Assembly (NCBI RefSeq): GCF_016756535.1
Contig: NZ_AP023247.1
Location: forward strand, 2,294,501 to 2,358,500
DNA: 64,000 nt
Source: Mesorhizobium sp. 131-2-1
GTDB taxonomy: Bacteria > Pseudomonadota > Alphaproteobacteria > Rhizobiales > Rhizobiaceae
Direction of reading: 5' to 3'
Part shown: positions 48,043 through 58,015 of the stretch, piece by piece
Numbering within the stretch: position 1 is the first letter of the stretch
Layout: each line of letters begins with the position of its first letter
The notes under the pieces: model-generated
What the model was told of the DNA's origin: nothing
Database searches by the model: none
Seen by the model: only the letters and a program-made list of their open reading frames with translations
Translations under genes and position numbers: made by a program

Positions 48043-50094
48043 TCACTCTTCGGTGTCCTGCACCCAGCTGCGCGGATGGCCGTCGACGCGGAACTGGAAG
48101 ATGAAATAGGGCGGAATGCAGGTGCCCTTGCCGGGCTTGGCCTCGGCCAGGTCTTCATAGCCGGCTGTGCAGATATAGTCCTCGCGGCAGGGATGCGCCT
48201 TGTCACAGGCGCGCAGGCCGGCGGTCTTGGTGAATTCCCTGGTGCAATATTTGTGATCCTTGCCGGAGCCGATGCAGTCGTTGAAGCCGGTCTTGGCGAG
48301 CCGCCCGCAACTCGCTTCCTCGGGGAGCTTGTCGCAGCTCGCCTTGCGCAGCATGCCGCCTGGGAAGCCGCCGGTCTTCTGCTCGGGATTGTCGTAGCGC
48401 TGGCGCGCCGCGCCGTAGCCGGCAAGCTTGATAGGCGGCTTCTTGTCCCTGGCCGGGTCGATGGCGCAGGCTTTGGCCGTCGCTGGTGAGAGGCTGCAAT
48501 ACTGGTCGCTGCCCCATGTCGACATCCGGATCTCGCCGAACTCGACGGGGTCGCCAACCGCGGTTCCGGCCTCGCTGACGCAGGTGCCGAAGCCCGGATG
48601 GATGGCGCTTTCGTGGACGCCGGCGCAGCGCAGGCCTTCGCCGCAAGTCCAGTCCTTGAAGCTTTGATCCGTGCCGCGATAGCAGATCGAGCCCCAGCCG
48701 TTGTAAAGGTCGGTGCCCTTCAGCGCGTCGGCGAATTTCGCGTCCGGGCGGGCTGCGAAACCTTTGCTGAAATCGGGATGCCGGCCGGCGGCGAACTGCT
48801 CGACAATGGCAAGGCGGCGCGGCAGGTCGGCGAAGAAGACCGCCGAGCCCGGCACGAAGACGGCGTTGCGCCGCGGCTCGCTGGCCGGGTCGGCGCCGGT
48901 ATAGTGGAAGCCGGCGATGCCGTGCGTCTGGTGGCAGCCGGTGCAGCTCATCTCGTTGAGGCGCAGGTCGAAGCCGGCCACCGACTTCACGGTGCGCAGC
49001 GTGTTGCCCCTGGCGACATAGTCCCGCAACGCCTTGTCGACGGTGGCATCGTCGAGCAGGCCATAGGCGATGTTGTTCTGGGAGCGGGTCATGCCGCCAG
49101 GCGCCACGGAGATTGCGCTGGTCGCCAGGAATTTTTCGTCGATGACCAGCCGGCCGCGGTCGAGATCGTAGATGTTGCGGTCGGTGAGCAGCCATTTGGC
49201 GAAGGCCTGCCTGTCGGCGAGCACCGTCTTGCGGTCGATCTGGTTCTCCATCCGCGATTCCTGGAAGGTGGCGGTGGCCGGGTCCCATTTGAAGATCTTC
49301 AGCAGATATTCGGCATGGCCGCCGAAATCGCGGCGCGTCGAAGCCGACAGGCGCAGCACCTGCATGTTGAGCTCCAACCGCATGATCTGCGAGGAATTGA
49401 GCATCGCGCCCGACAGCGGGCCTTCGTCGGAGCGCAGCCAGGCCGCAAGCTGCTCGGGCGGAAGGTCTCTCCCGCCGGCGGCGAGCCAACGCTTGGCGAC
49501 GTCAGCGCAGGAGACATCGGCGGCGCGCGGGCGATCCTTGGAGGCGCGGCCCGCTGCGACCGTCGGCTTGGCGTTGAACACCAGGCTCATCGTCAGCGGT
49601 AAGCGCGAGGAGACGCGCTCTCTGGGCTTCTCCTCGACCGAATAATGGAAGCGGTAGATCAGCCTGATCTCGCCGCATTCGGTGTGGCCGAGATAGCCGC
49701 GGTCCATGCGGTTGACGACCCCGGTGAGGTCCAGCGTCGAGCCGTTGTCGTCGATGTATTTCGGGTTGAACTTCTGGCTCGAGTCCTTCGACTTCGCCAG
49801 CGCCGCGACATAGGGGTCGGGACTTGCCGCGGGCTCGTCGGCGATCTCCTGCTTGACGGCGTTGCGCACCGGGGTCAGCGCGCGCACCGAAAACAGGCCG
49901 CGATTGTCGACATCGCGCGTCAAGCCGATCGCCGGGCCGAGCAGGCGGCTGATCGACAGACCGCCACGCTCGAGTGCCTGCAGGGTCTCGGCATCGGTGA
50001 CGGCGACGCTGGAATCGAGCGTGACGGCATGCGCCGCTGCAACGCCGAAACCGGCGAACGCCAGCAAAAGCAGGAAACGGCAGATCGTCCGCAA
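48043..50094 (-). CDS. large secreted protein with one haem-binding CxxCH motif
   Basis: 683 residues. Signal peptide MRTICRFLLLLAFAGFGVAA...AHA. A long N-terminal region without recognisable domain, then a single c-type haem motif SCTGCHQTHG (Cys384-x2-Cys387-His388), and a C-terminal region with many cysteines (about 16 after residue 450, e.g. DWTCGEGLRCAGVHESAIHP, HPCREDYICTAGYEDL), which suggests disulfide-rich modules. Probably a periplasmic or extracellular monohaem protein; redox partner unknown. Not assigned to a named family. Divergent from a metallopeptidase gene. Confidence 0.75.
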   Translation of the reverse strand: MRTICRFLLLLAFAGFGVAAAHAVTLDSSVAVTDAETLQALERGGLSISRLLGPAIGLTRDVDNRGLFSVRALTPVRNAVKQEIADEPAASPDPYVAALAKSKDSSQKFNPKYIDDNGSTLDLTGVVNRMDRGYLGHTECGEIRLIYRFHYSVEEKPRERVSSRLPLTMSLVFNAKPTVAAGRASKDRPRAADVSCADVAKRWLAAGGRDLPPEQLAAWLRSDEGPLSGAMLNSSQIMRLELNMQVLRLSASTRRDFGGHAEYLLKIFKWDPATATFQESRMENQIDRKTVLADRQAFAKWLLTDRNIYDLDRGRLVIDEKFLATSAISVAPGGMTRSQNNIAYGLLDDATVDKALRDYVARGNTLRTVKSVAGFDLRLNEMSCTGCHQTHGIAGFHYTGADPASEPRRNAVFVPGSAVFFADLPRRLAIVEQFAAGRHPDFSKGFAARPDAKFADALKGTDLYNGWGSICYRGTDQSFKDWTCGEGLRCAGVHESAIHPGFGTCVSEAGTAVGDPVEFGEIRMSTWGSDQYCSLSPATAKACAIDPARDKKPPIKLAGYGAARQRYDNPEQKTGGFPGGMLRKASCDKLPEEASCGRLAKTGFNDCIGSGKDHKYCTREFTKTAGLRACDKAHPCREDYICTAGYEDLAEAKPGKGTCIPPYFIFQFRVDGHPRSWVQDTEE

Positions 50095-50298
50095 GCGCCC
50101 CTCGCAACCCTTGTCCCGGTGGCATGCTACAGGCCTTGCCCTGTCTCGGCCAGAGCTGTGAAACCTTCATTCCAGCGCCATTCGTAAGGCGAAAAATACT
50201 GTGACTTGCCGCAACCATTGGGATAATTGTTTGTTGGGTCTGACGGGCACAAGTATGCCGTCCTGGCTGTTTGGAAATTTGCATCACGGGGAGTTGCC

Positions 50299-51228
50299 AT
50301 GCTCTGGAGAGGCCGTCGTCAGAGTGACAATGTCGAGGACGAGCGCAGCGACACCGGCGGTGGCGGCGGGTTCGGCGGCGGCAGCCCCGGCCAGTTCCGC
50401 GTCCCGATCGGCGGCAGCGCCGGCGGCGGTACGAGCATCTTCATCGTCATCCTGGTCGTGCTCGCCGGATGGTATTTCGGCTTCGATCCGTCGCAGATAC
50501 TGGGCGGCGGCGACAGCGGCGTGCCGGGCGGTGGCGGCCAGATCACCGACAACAGCGGCAGCGAAGGCGGCGGCAGCGGGGCTCCGGCTTCCGACGAGAT
50601 GAAACAGTTCGTCTCGACCGTGCTTGCCGAAACCGAGGACACCTGGAAAGGCATCTTCCAGGCCAACGGCCTGACCTATGAGGATCCGAAGCTGGTGCTT
50701 TTCAGCGGCCAGATCCGCTCAGCCTGCGGCTTCGCATCCTCGGCGGCGGGACCGTTCTATTGTCCCAGCGACCACAAGGTCTACCTCGACATGACCTTCT
50801 TCCAGCAGCTCGACCAGCAGTTCGGCGCTTCGGGAGAATTTGCCCGCGCCTATGTGGTCGCCCATGAGGTCGGCCACCATGTACAGAACCTCACCGGCAT
50901 CCTGCCCAAGTTCAACAAGATGCGGCAAGGCATGAGTGAGGCCGACGCCAACCATATGTCGATGCAGGTCGAGTTGCAGGCTGACTGCTTCGCCGGTGTG
51001 TGGGCGCATTTCACCGCGCAGAAGGGCATCCTCGAGCAGGGCGACATGGAATCGGCGCTCAACGCCGCCAAGCAGATCGGCGACGATACGCTGCAGAAGA
51101 AGATGCAGGGCTATGTGGTGCCGGAAAGCTTCAACCACGGCACCTCGCAGCAGCGGCAGACCTGGCTGGCGCGCGGCTACAAGAGCGGCAAGCTTTCGGA
51201 CTGCGATACGTTCAACAACCCGATCTGA
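50299..51228 (+). CDS. neutral zinc metallopeptidase (YpfJ family)
   Basis: 309 residues. A glycine-rich cytoplasmic N-terminus, one membrane helix (TSIFIVILVVLAGWYFGFDP), and a periplasmic zincin domain with VVAHEVGHHVQNLTG (HExxH), MQVELQADCFAGVWAHF (third ligand E in ELQADC), RSACGFASSAAGPFYCPSDH. Matches the putative neutral zinc metallopeptidase family (Pfam Zn_peptidase). Substrates unknown. Start at 50299 after GGGGAGTTGCC. Confidence 0.9.
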   Translation: MLWRGRRQSDNVEDERSDTGGGGGFGGGSPGQFRVPIGGSAGGGTSIFIVILVVLAGWYFGFDPSQILGGGDSGVPGGGGQITDNSGSEGGGSGAPASDEMKQFVSTVLAETEDTWKGIFQANGLTYEDPKLVLFSGQIRSACGFASSAAGPFYCPSDHKVYLDMTFFQQLDQQFGASGEFARAYVVAHEVGHHVQNLTGILPKFNKMRQGMSEADANHMSMQVELQADCFAGVWAHFTAQKGILEQGDMESALNAAKQIGDDTLQKKMQGYVVPESFNHGTSQQRQTWLARGYKSGKLSDCDTFNNPI

Positions 51229-51318
51229 GCGATCCGTCCGCTTCGTTTGCTCCCACGGCGATCGGATCGGCCGTCGCGACAACTGATGTCAGGATGAGGC
51301 AGTTGCCGTCGTTCCCTT

Positions 51319-51347
51319 ATTGTTCTTGGCGGCGGGCTCGCCTATAA
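51319..51347 (+). promoter_or_regulatory. promoter of the Tet-type MFS gene
   Basis: TTGTTC (51319-51324) - 17 bp - TATAAC (51342-51347), about 48 bp upstream of the ATG at 51395. Confidence 0.5.
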
Positions 51348-51394
51348 CGTGCACCCGCCTTCGCTCCAAGGCGGCCGAGGAGCTTGACGCCATC

Positions 51395-52663
51395 ATGATC
51401 GACCCGAAAACCGCCAAGCGGGGCCTTGCGCTCGTTTTCACGACGCTGCTCCTCGACGTCATCGGCTTCGGCATCATCATGCCGGTGCTGCCGGCCTATC
51501 TGCAGGAACTGACTGGTGTCGGCGTCAGCGAGGCGGCGATCAAGGGCGGCTGGCTGTTCTTCGTCTATGCGGCGATGCAGTTCTTCTTCGCCCCCGTCAT
51601 CGGCGGCTTGAGCGACCGGTTCGGGCGGCGGCCGATCCTGCTCGCCTCGGTGCTCACCTTCTCCATCGACAATCTGATCTGCGCCGTCGCCTGGTCCTAC
51701 CCTATGCTGTTCATCGGGCGGGTGCTGGCCGGCATTTCCGGTGCCAGCTATTCGACGACGTCCGCCTTCATCGCCGACATCTCGACCGACGAGAACCGGG
51801 CGAAGAATTTCGGCCTGCTCGGCATCGCCTTCGGCGTCGGCTTCGTCATCGGGCCGGTGCTGGGCGGGCTGCTCGGCACGTTCGGGCCGCGCGTGCCGTT
51901 CTATTTCGCCGCCGGGCTGGCCTTGGTGAACTTCCTGATCGCGCTGTTCCTGCTGCCGGAGACGCTCGACGACAAGCACCGGCGCCGCTTCGAATGGAAA
52001 CGCGCCAACCCGGTCGGCACGCTGATCCAGATGCGCAACTACCAGGGCATCGGCTGGATCGGCTTGGTCTTCTTCCTGATGACGCTCGGCCACATGATGT
52101 ATCCGGCGGTCTGGTCGTTCGTGTCCAACTACCGCTATGGCTGGAGCGAACAGCAGATCGGCTTCTCGCTCGGCGCCTTCGGCCTGTGCGGGGCGATCGT
52201 CATGGCGACGGTCCTGCCGCGCGTCATTCCAAAGCTCGGCGAGTGGAAGACGGCGGCGATCGGCCTCACCTTCACCGCGCTAAGCGCCTTCGGCTATGCC
52301 TTCGCCACGCAGGGCTGGATGATCTATGCGGTGATTGTCGCCGGCTGCCTGGAGGCGCTGGCAGACCCGCCGCTAAGAAGCCTCGCCGCCGCCAAGGTGC
52401 CGCCTTCGGCCCAGGGCGAACTGCAGGGCGCGATGACCTCGATCTTCTCGATCACCTCGATCATCACGCCGCTGCTCTACACGGCGATCTTCTCCTGGTT
52501 CACCGGTCCGAACGCGCCGGTGGAGTTTGGTGGGGCACCTTATCTGCTTGGCGCCGTCTTCCTCACGCTGGCGGTTGTCGTCTTCGTCACGAAAGTGGCC
52601 AAGCCGACGCCGAAGGAGGTCGAGCGCATACATGCGCAGGACGCGGTGACAGAGACGGCCTGA
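51395..52663 (+). CDS. TetA-type MFS exporter
   Basis: 422 residues, 12 helices. N-terminus [20 protein letters not shown] (as in Tet(A)/YfhS-type drug exporters), motif [21 protein letters not shown] and motif [14 protein letters not shown]. Tetracycline resistance cannot be inferred; rhizobial chromosomes carry several such exporters (often annotated TCR/Tet). No adjacent TetR regulator is seen. The start is the ATG at 51395 ([10 protein letters not shown]). Confidence 0.9.
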   Translation: MIDPKTAKRGLALVFTTLLLDVIGFGIIMPVLPAYLQELTGVGVSEAAIKGGWLFFVYAAMQFFFAPVIGGLSDRFGRRPILLASVLTFSIDNLICAVAWSYPMLFIGRVLAGISGASYSTTSAFIADISTDENRAKNFGLLGIAFGVGFVIGPVLGGLLGTFGPRVPFYFAAGLALVNFLIALFLLPETLDDKHRRRFEWKRANPVGTLIQMRNYQGIGWIGLVFFLMTLGHMMYPAVWSFVSNYRYGWSEQQIGFSLGAFGLCGAIVMATVLPRVIPKLGEWKTAAIGLTFTALSAFGYAFATQGWMIYAVIVAGCLEALADPPLRSLAAAKVPPSAQGELQGAMTSIFSITSIITPLLYTAIFSWFTGPNAPVEFGGAPYLLGAVFLTLAVVVFVTKVAKPTPKEVERIHAQDAVTETA

Positions 52664-52676
52664 GGAGCTTGACCTA

Positions 52677-53882
52677 TCAGGCGCGCTCGGCCAGCAGTTC
52701 CTCGCCGCGCTTTTCGCGGATCAGATTGACGAAGCGGCGGAACAGATAGTGCGAATCCTGCGGGCCGGGCGAGGCCTCAGGATGGTGCTGGACCGAGAAC
52801 ACCGGCCGGCCGGTCAGCGCGATGCCGCAGTTCGAGCCGTCGAACAGCGAGACATGGGTCTCCTCGACGCCGTCGGGCAGCGAGTCGGCATCGACCGCGA
52901 AACCATGGTTCATCGAGACGATCTCGACCTTGCCCGTGGTGTGGTCCTTGACCGGGTGATTGGCGCCGTGATGGCCCTGGTGCATCTTGGCGGTCCTGCC
53001 GCCCAGCGCCAGCGCCAGCATCTGGTGGCCGAGGCAGATGCCGAACACCGGGATGTCGGTCCTGAGCAGGTCCTGGATGACGGGAACGGCGTATTCGCCG
53101 GTCGCTTCCGGATCGCCGGGACCGTTGGAGAGGAAGATGCCGTCCGGCTGCATGGCGAGGATTTCCTCGGCGCCAGTCTTGGCCGGCACGACGGTGACCT
53201 TGGCGCCGAGGCCGGCAAGCAGGCGCAATATGTTGCGCTTGACGCCATAGTCGATGGCGACGACGTGCAGCGACGGTTCATCCTGCTCGCCAAAGCCCTC
53301 GTTCCAGGCCCAGGGCGTCTCGCGCCAGACCGAAGACTGGCCCGAGGTGACATCCTTGGCGAGGTCGAGGCCGATCAGGCCCGACCAGGCGGCGGCACGC
53401 CGCTTCAGATCGTCAAGGTCGAAGACGCCGTCCGGCGCATGCGCGATAACAGCGTTCGGCATGCCCTTTTCGCGGATCAGCGCGGTGAGCGCGCGGGTGT
53501 CGATGCCCGAGAGCGCGACGATGCCCCGCTTCTTCAGCCACTGGTCGAGATGGCCGGCGGCGCGGTAGTTCGACGGATTGGTGACATCGGCCTTGAACAC
53601 GGCGCCGACGGCGCCGGCGCGAGCGACCGGATTGAGGTCCTCGATATCCTCGTCATTGGTGCCGATGTTGCCGATATGAGGGAAGGTGAAGGTGACGATC
53701 TGGCCGGCATAGGATGGATCGGTGAGGATTTCCTGGTAGCCGGTGAGCGCGGTGTTGAAACAGACTTCGGCGACGGCCGATCCGGTGGCGCCGAGGCCGC
53801 GACCCTCGATGACGGTGCTGTCGGCAAGCACCAAAAGGGCGGTCGGCTTCTCGGTGGCCCAGGCGGGCGTCGTCTCGGCCAT
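52677..53882 (-). CDS. carA: carbamoyl-phosphate synthase small subunit
   Basis: 401 residues. N-terminal CPSase domain (VLADSTVIEGRGLGATGSAV, CFNTALTGYQEILTDPSYAG) and C-terminal class I glutamine amidotransferase domain with FGICLGHQMLALALGG (nucleophile Cys) and SVQHHPEASPGPQDSHYLF (His, Glu). It supplies ammonia from glutamine to CarB. The start at 53882 gives the usual N-terminus; it is divergent from yqeY. Confidence 0.97.
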   Translation of the reverse strand: MAETTPAWATEKPTALLVLADSTVIEGRGLGATGSAVAEVCFNTALTGYQEILTDPSYAGQIVTFTFPHIGNIGTNDEDIEDLNPVARAGAVGAVFKADVTNPSNYRAAGHLDQWLKKRGIVALSGIDTRALTALIREKGMPNAVIAHAPDGVFDLDDLKRRAAAWSGLIGLDLAKDVTSGQSSVWRETPWAWNEGFGEQDEPSLHVVAIDYGVKRNILRLLAGLGAKVTVVPAKTGAEEILAMQPDGIFLSNGPGDPEATGEYAVPVIQDLLRTDIPVFGICLGHQMLALALGGRTAKMHQGHHGANHPVKDHTTGKVEIVSMNHGFAVDADSLPDGVEETHVSLFDGSNCGIALTGRPVFSVQHHPEASPGPQDSHYLFRRFVNLIREKRGEELLAERA

Positions 53883-54148
53883 GGCGGCACTCCTGTCAGG
53901 CTGCGCGCTTCGGCCGGCCTGGCCAGCCATCTGCGCAGCATCCGGCGCGGCAGCGATTTCTCGAGCCTGCGCGCATCAATTCATTGTCTTATGCAAGGCC
54001 GAGTACATAGGGGAAGCCGCCAGAACGGTCAATGATGCCGTGCCAAAACGCTCAGGATTCGTTTCACCCAACAATATCAGTGGCTTGGCGAAATTTGCTT
54101 TGCGAGTTCGCCACGGTTATTGTCCGCGCCGTTTGAAGGAGAAGTACG

Positions 54149-54598
54149 ATGCGCGAAAAAATCGCCGAATCCCTGAAGAGTGCGATGAAGGCGCAGGACA
54201 AGCACCGGCTGCCGACGCTGCGGCTGATCCAGGCCGCCATCCACGACCGCGACATCGCCAATCGTGGCGCCGGCAAGCCGGCCGCCAGCGAAGAAGAGAT
54301 CCTGCAGATCCTGGCCAAGATGGTGAAGCAGCGCGAGGAATCGGCCAAGGCCTTCGAAGACGGCAAGCGGCCGGAACTTGCGGCACAGGAGCGTGGCGAG
54401 ATGGAGATCATCCGCGGCTTCCTGCCGACGCAGCTCGACGATGCGGCGGTGACAGCGGCGGCGCGCGAGGCGATCGCGGCGACCGGCGCCGCCAGCCAGA
54501 AGGACATGGGCAAGGTGATCGGCGCGCTCAAGCAGAAATATGCCGGCCAGATGGATTTCGGCAAGGCGAGCGCGATCGTGAAGGGGCTGCTACAGTAG
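54149..54598 (+). CDS. yqeY: GatB/YqeY domain protein
   Basis: 149 residues. MREKIAESLKSAMKAQDKHR, LPTLRLIQAAIHDRDIANRG, ILQILAKMVKQREESAKAFE, LPTQLDDAAVTAAAREAIAA and QKDMGKVIGALKQKYAGQMD match YqeY, the helical domain shared with the tail of GatB and thought to bind tRNA. The ribosome binding site is GAAGGAG. Located between carA and dnaG/rpoD in many alphaproteobacteria. Confidence 0.92.
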   Translation: MREKIAESLKSAMKAQDKHRLPTLRLIQAAIHDRDIANRGAGKPAASEEEILQILAKMVKQREESAKAFEDGKRPELAAQERGEMEIIRGFLPTQLDDAAVTAAAREAIAATGAASQKDMGKVIGALKQKYAGQMDFGKASAIVKGLLQ

Positions 54599-54617
54599 GG
54601 TCGGCGGCAGCCGACCC
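54598..54617. terminator. shared hairpin between convergent genes
   Basis: A perfect 8-bp stem GGGTCGGC / GCCGACCC with a 4-base loop fills the gap between the yqeY and transpeptidase stop codons. No T-run, so probably a 3' end stabiliser or factor-assisted terminator. Confidence 0.55.
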
Positions 54618-55622
54618 TTACGGGCCCGTGCAGATCGGCACCGGCTGCGGCGGCGGCGCCGGATGATCCTTCTTGTATTGGGCGATGATCGGCTCGAGGG
54701 TCTTCTTCGGCCAGAATTTCGGGGAACCGATCTCCTTCAGGCAGGATGCGTTCCAATAGAGGTTGATGCCGGTCAGCGAGTGGCCGCCTGCCTTGGCTTG
54801 CGCGACGGCGGCGATGTCGCGCGATTCCGGGTAGATGTAGAGCGTCGTCGGATTGTCCTTCACCATCGAGACGATCTGCTGCGCATCCGCCGGCGACCAG
54901 CTGGTGCAGCCATTGCTGCGGCCGCCGGCATAGTCCACCAGCTTGCCGAACGGCACCATGCCATCATGGTCGGCATATGAGCTGTTCGGGCTTTTGCGCA
55001 TGCACATGCCGCGCAGCACCTGCGCTGCGTGCCCGCCGATTACCCGCTGTCTTGCATTCGCGGCTTCGCCTTCGCCGTCGAACTGTATGAAGGTGCGCAG
55101 GAGAGCCGCGTTCTGTCTGGCGCCGGTGCGATAATAGCCTTTGAACGACGTTTTCGCCTCGCGGGTCATATAGGCACCGCCGGCCGTCAGTTCCGAATCC
55201 ATGGCATTGCCGAAGTTCTTCGAGCACCGCCTGCCATTTGAAAAATCGACGATGCCTTTCAGCTTGCGGCCGCCGCCATGACCCGATGAAATGGCGCGAA
55301 ACGACTGGCTGGCCTCGCAAATGACATAGTACCGGCGGCCGAGCACCCCGTTGCCCATATCGCCGGGACGTGTCGCATCCATGGCGAAGTAGCAGGGGTT
55401 GCTGACGGCGCCGGCGGCCACCTTTTTCAGGTAAAGCGCCCGCGCCCGCTCAAGGACGACTGCTGCAATCTGGCCATCGCCTTCACCGACATGGGCCTGC
55501 AGCCAGGCCGGAACGTCGGATGGCTGCAGCGCCGCGAAGGATCGGGCCGATACCGTCAGGGCGACGGCAGCGGCCAGGAGGCCGAGGATGGCGACACCCA
55601 GCGGGACAGATCTCAACCGCAC
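54618..55622 (-). CDS. L,D-transpeptidase-like (YkuD_2) secreted protein
   Basis: About 334 residues from a GTG at 55622, which gives the signal peptide VRLRSVPLGVAILGLLAAAV; the in-frame ATG at 55709 would prepend 29 charged residues. The domain has YYVICEASQSFRAISSGHGG, NAMDSELTAGGAYMTREAKT, CMRKSPNSSYADHDGMVPFG and GGRSNGCTSWSPADAQQIV, where S-N-G-C fits the catalytic S-x-G-C of YkuD-type transpeptidases. Probably acts on peptidoglycan in the periplasm. Family assignment is by motif only. Confidence 0.75.
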   Translation of the reverse strand: MRLRSVPLGVAILGLLAAAVALTVSARSFAALQPSDVPAWLQAHVGEGDGQIAAVVLERARALYLKKVAAGAVSNPCYFAMDATRPGDMGNGVLGRRYYVICEASQSFRAISSGHGGGRKLKGIVDFSNGRRCSKNFGNAMDSELTAGGAYMTREAKTSFKGYYRTGARQNAALLRTFIQFDGEGEAANARQRVIGGHAAQVLRGMCMRKSPNSSYADHDGMVPFGKLVDYAGGRSNGCTSWSPADAQQIVSMVKDNPTTLYIYPESRDIAAVAQAKAGGHSLTGINLYWNASCLKEIGSPKFWPKKTLEPIIAQYKKDHPAPPPQPVPICTGP

Positions 55623-55747
55623 CAGCTCATTTTCCCCGTCGACGCATCGTCTCTTCTGGTGAATCACCCGACGGCGATCATAAAGGTCTCGCACCGATCG
55701 GCGAAACACTTCTAGTTTAGCTGCACACCCGAAAACCGGAATACGTC

Positions 55748-56305
55748 ATGGTTGAGATCGTCAAACCCGCGCTTGAGCACCTGCCGTCCTACAAGGCGGC
55801 GCTGGAGCGCGGCTGGTCGCCGGATAATGTGCGGTTGCTGGAAGCGACGCGAGAGCAGCTCGGTGCGATAGAGGAGGATCCCGTTGCCTTCCTCGCCGGC
55901 CTCGACGACCCCGAGGGCAAGGGGCCGCCGATCACTTTGCCGGACGGCAGCAAGGTGCCGCGGCTGCCCGGCTTCCGGCGCTGGATCTGGGATGGCGAGG
56001 CCGCCGGTTCCATCGGCTTTCGCTGGCAACCCGGCACGGCGGCGCTGCCGCCGCATGTGCTCGGCCATATCGGCTATGCGGTGGTTCCATGGAAGCGTCG
56101 GCGCGGCTACGCGACCGAGGCGCTGCGGCTGATGCTCGGCGAGGCGAGGGCGGTCGGCCTGCCCTTCGTCGAGATCACTGCCGAGCCTGGCAATCCGGCC
56201 TCGCACAAGGTGATCCTGGCCAATGGCGGCAAGCTCGTCGGCCGCTTCTTCGAGGATGCCGCTTATGGCGGCGTCGAGAGCCTGCGCTTCCGGATCGACC
56301 TGTAG
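55748..56305 (+). CDS. GNAT family N-acetyltransferase
   Basis: 185 residues. The CoA-binding block AVVPWKRRRGYATEALRLML (R-x-x-G-x-A) and VEITAEPGNPASHKVILANG match the RimJ/YjcK-like acetyltransferases. The N-terminus includes a PLPGFRRWIWDGE-type insertion common in predicted acetyltransferases of this subgroup. Substrate unknown. It stands alone, divergent from the transpeptidase gene. Confidence 0.88.
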   Translation: MVEIVKPALEHLPSYKAALERGWSPDNVRLLEATREQLGAIEEDPVAFLAGLDDPEGKGPPITLPDGSKVPRLPGFRRWIWDGEAAGSIGFRWQPGTAALPPHVLGHIGYAVVPWKRRRGYATEALRLMLGEARAVGLPFVEITAEPGNPASHKVILANGGKLVGRFFEDAAYGGVESLRFRIDL

Positions 56306-56395
56306 CGGCCGGACGAATTGATTCAGGACGGCGCTACAACGCGTTGTTTTGCTGGGCTTCCCGGCGCATCGTGACTTCGGGAATAGAGGCGATTG

Positions 56396-57577
56396 CTACT
56401 CCGCCGCCGCCGGCAGTGGCGGTGCCGCGCGGCTGCGTCCTTCCCAGACCTGCGATGCGACCGCCACGACGACAGCGACCAGCATGGCCAGCGCGCCGAC
56501 CGCCGGCAGGCTGCGATAGCCGTAGCCGGCATTGAGCATGGCCGCACCGAGCGATGCTGCAAGTGCGATGCCGACATTGAAGCCGGAGGGGATGAGCGAC
56601 GAGGCGAGGTTGGAAGCGTCCGCCGTCCAGGCCAGGATGCGGGTCTGGATCGGCGCGCCGATGGCGAAGTTGAGGCCGCCCCAGAGGACGATCGCGACGA
56701 TCATCGGCACGGGGTAGGGGCTGACGGCATAGATGACGGCAAGCATCGCCGCTTGCAGGAACAGCATGGTGATCAGCGACGGCATCAGCTTCCAGTCGGC
56801 TAGCTTGCCGCCTAGGAAGACGCCGATGGTCGCGCCGACCCCGTTGAGCAGGAGCACCCAGGGCACCAGGCTCTCGTCGAGGCCGGTGACTTCGAGCAGG
56901 GTCGGGGTGATGTAGGTGAACAGGCCGAACTGGCCGATCATCAGCATCAGCATCAGGATGAGCGAGGTCCAGACCTGCTGGCGCCCCAGGACGCGGACCT
57001 CGTGCGACAGGCTCGTCGGGCGGTTCGACGATCCAGCCGTGCGCGGCAGCAGCGCAAGCATCGCGGCCGTCGCTGCCATGCCCAGCGCGCCCATCACCCA
57101 AAAGGTGGCGCGCCAGCCCCAGAGATTGCCGATCGCGGTGCCTGCCGGCACGCCGATGACGTTGGAGACGGTGAGGCCGGAGAGGATGACCGCCACCGCC
57201 ATGCCGCGCTTGTCTTCCGGCACGAGGCCGACCGCGACCACCATGGCGACGCCGAAATAGGCCCCGTGCGCCACGGCGACGGCAATGCGCAAAAGCAGCA
57301 TCGAGGTGAAATCGGGCGCCAGCGCGCAAGCCGCCTGGCCGATGGTGAAAGCGATGGCGAGGCCGATGAGCAGGATTTTGCGGGAGACGGTCTTGGTGGC
57401 GAGCGCCAGCAGCGGGCCGCCAATGGCGATGCCGCAGGCATAGCCGGAGACGAGATAGCCGGCGGTGGGAATGGAAACGCCGAGGCCATCCGCCACCTGC
57501 GGCAGCACGCCGGCAATGACGAATTCCGTGGTGCCGAAGGCAAAGGCGGCGATGAACAGGGCAATGAGGGGCAGCAT
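56396..57577 (-). CDS. MFS transporter (DHA1, AraJ/CmlR-like)
   Basis: 393 residues, 12 helices. LIALFIAAFAFGTTEFVIAG N-terminus, GYLVSGYACGIAIGGPLLAL, motif C-like ILSGLTVSNVIGVPAGTAIG. Typical of arabinose-efflux/chloramphenicol-type exporters. Substrate unknown. The neighbours (GNAT, DUF2061) give no clue. Distinct from the two other MFS exporters of this window. Confidence 0.9.
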   Translation of the reverse strand: MLPLIALFIAAFAFGTTEFVIAGVLPQVADGLGVSIPTAGYLVSGYACGIAIGGPLLALATKTVSRKILLIGLAIAFTIGQAACALAPDFTSMLLLRIAVAVAHGAYFGVAMVVAVGLVPEDKRGMAVAVILSGLTVSNVIGVPAGTAIGNLWGWRATFWVMGALGMAATAAMLALLPRTAGSSNRPTSLSHEVRVLGRQQVWTSLILMLMLMIGQFGLFTYITPTLLEVTGLDESLVPWVLLLNGVGATIGVFLGGKLADWKLMPSLITMLFLQAAMLAVIYAVSPYPVPMIVAIVLWGGLNFAIGAPIQTRILAWTADASNLASSLIPSGFNVGIALAASLGAAMLNAGYGYRSLPAVGALAMLVAVVVAVASQVWEGRSRAAPPLPAAAE

Positions 57578-57698
57578 GGCGCGGCGAGCGATCCCGAATG
57601 AGCTGGCCTCAAACCATGGATGGGGGCCGCCGGCAATGGAGAAAATGTCGATGCCGCTTTAGCTTTTCTTGACGGGTCCGGCCCGCGCGTCGGCACTG

Positions 57699-57908
57699 TT
57701 ATGCGGCGGTCTTCCTGCCGTAGGGGATTTTGAGCCAGGCGCGCTCGTGAAGATAGTAGAGCAATGACTTGGTGACGACCTCGGTGGCGCCGATGGCGGC
57801 GGCCAGCTTGATGCTGCCTGTCACCACCAGCGAGATGATCATCGTATCGATGGTGCCGGTGGCACGCCAGGAAAGCGCCTTGGCGAAGCTGCGCGAATGG
57901 GTGTCCAT
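57699..57908 (-). CDS. DUF2061 membrane protein
   Basis: 69 residues. Two predicted helices; SFAKALSWRATGTIDTMIIS and YYLHERAWLKIPYGR are the DUF2061 signatures. Function unknown; related proteins occur near sulfate assimilation genes in some bacteria, but no such genes are here. The ribosome binding site GGGAGGACAACGG supports the start. Confidence 0.9.
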   Translation of the reverse strand: MDTHSRSFAKALSWRATGTIDTMIISLVVTGSIKLAAAIGATEVVTKSLLYYLHERAWLKIPYGRKTAA

Positions 57909-58015
57909 CGACCGTTGTCCTCCCGGTTAGGCCTGACCCGATCTCTAGCCGACCGACAGCAGGATGAGCAAAGGCTAATTTTCTTGAGATGATGGGGCCG
58001 CGATTTCGTGCCAGC

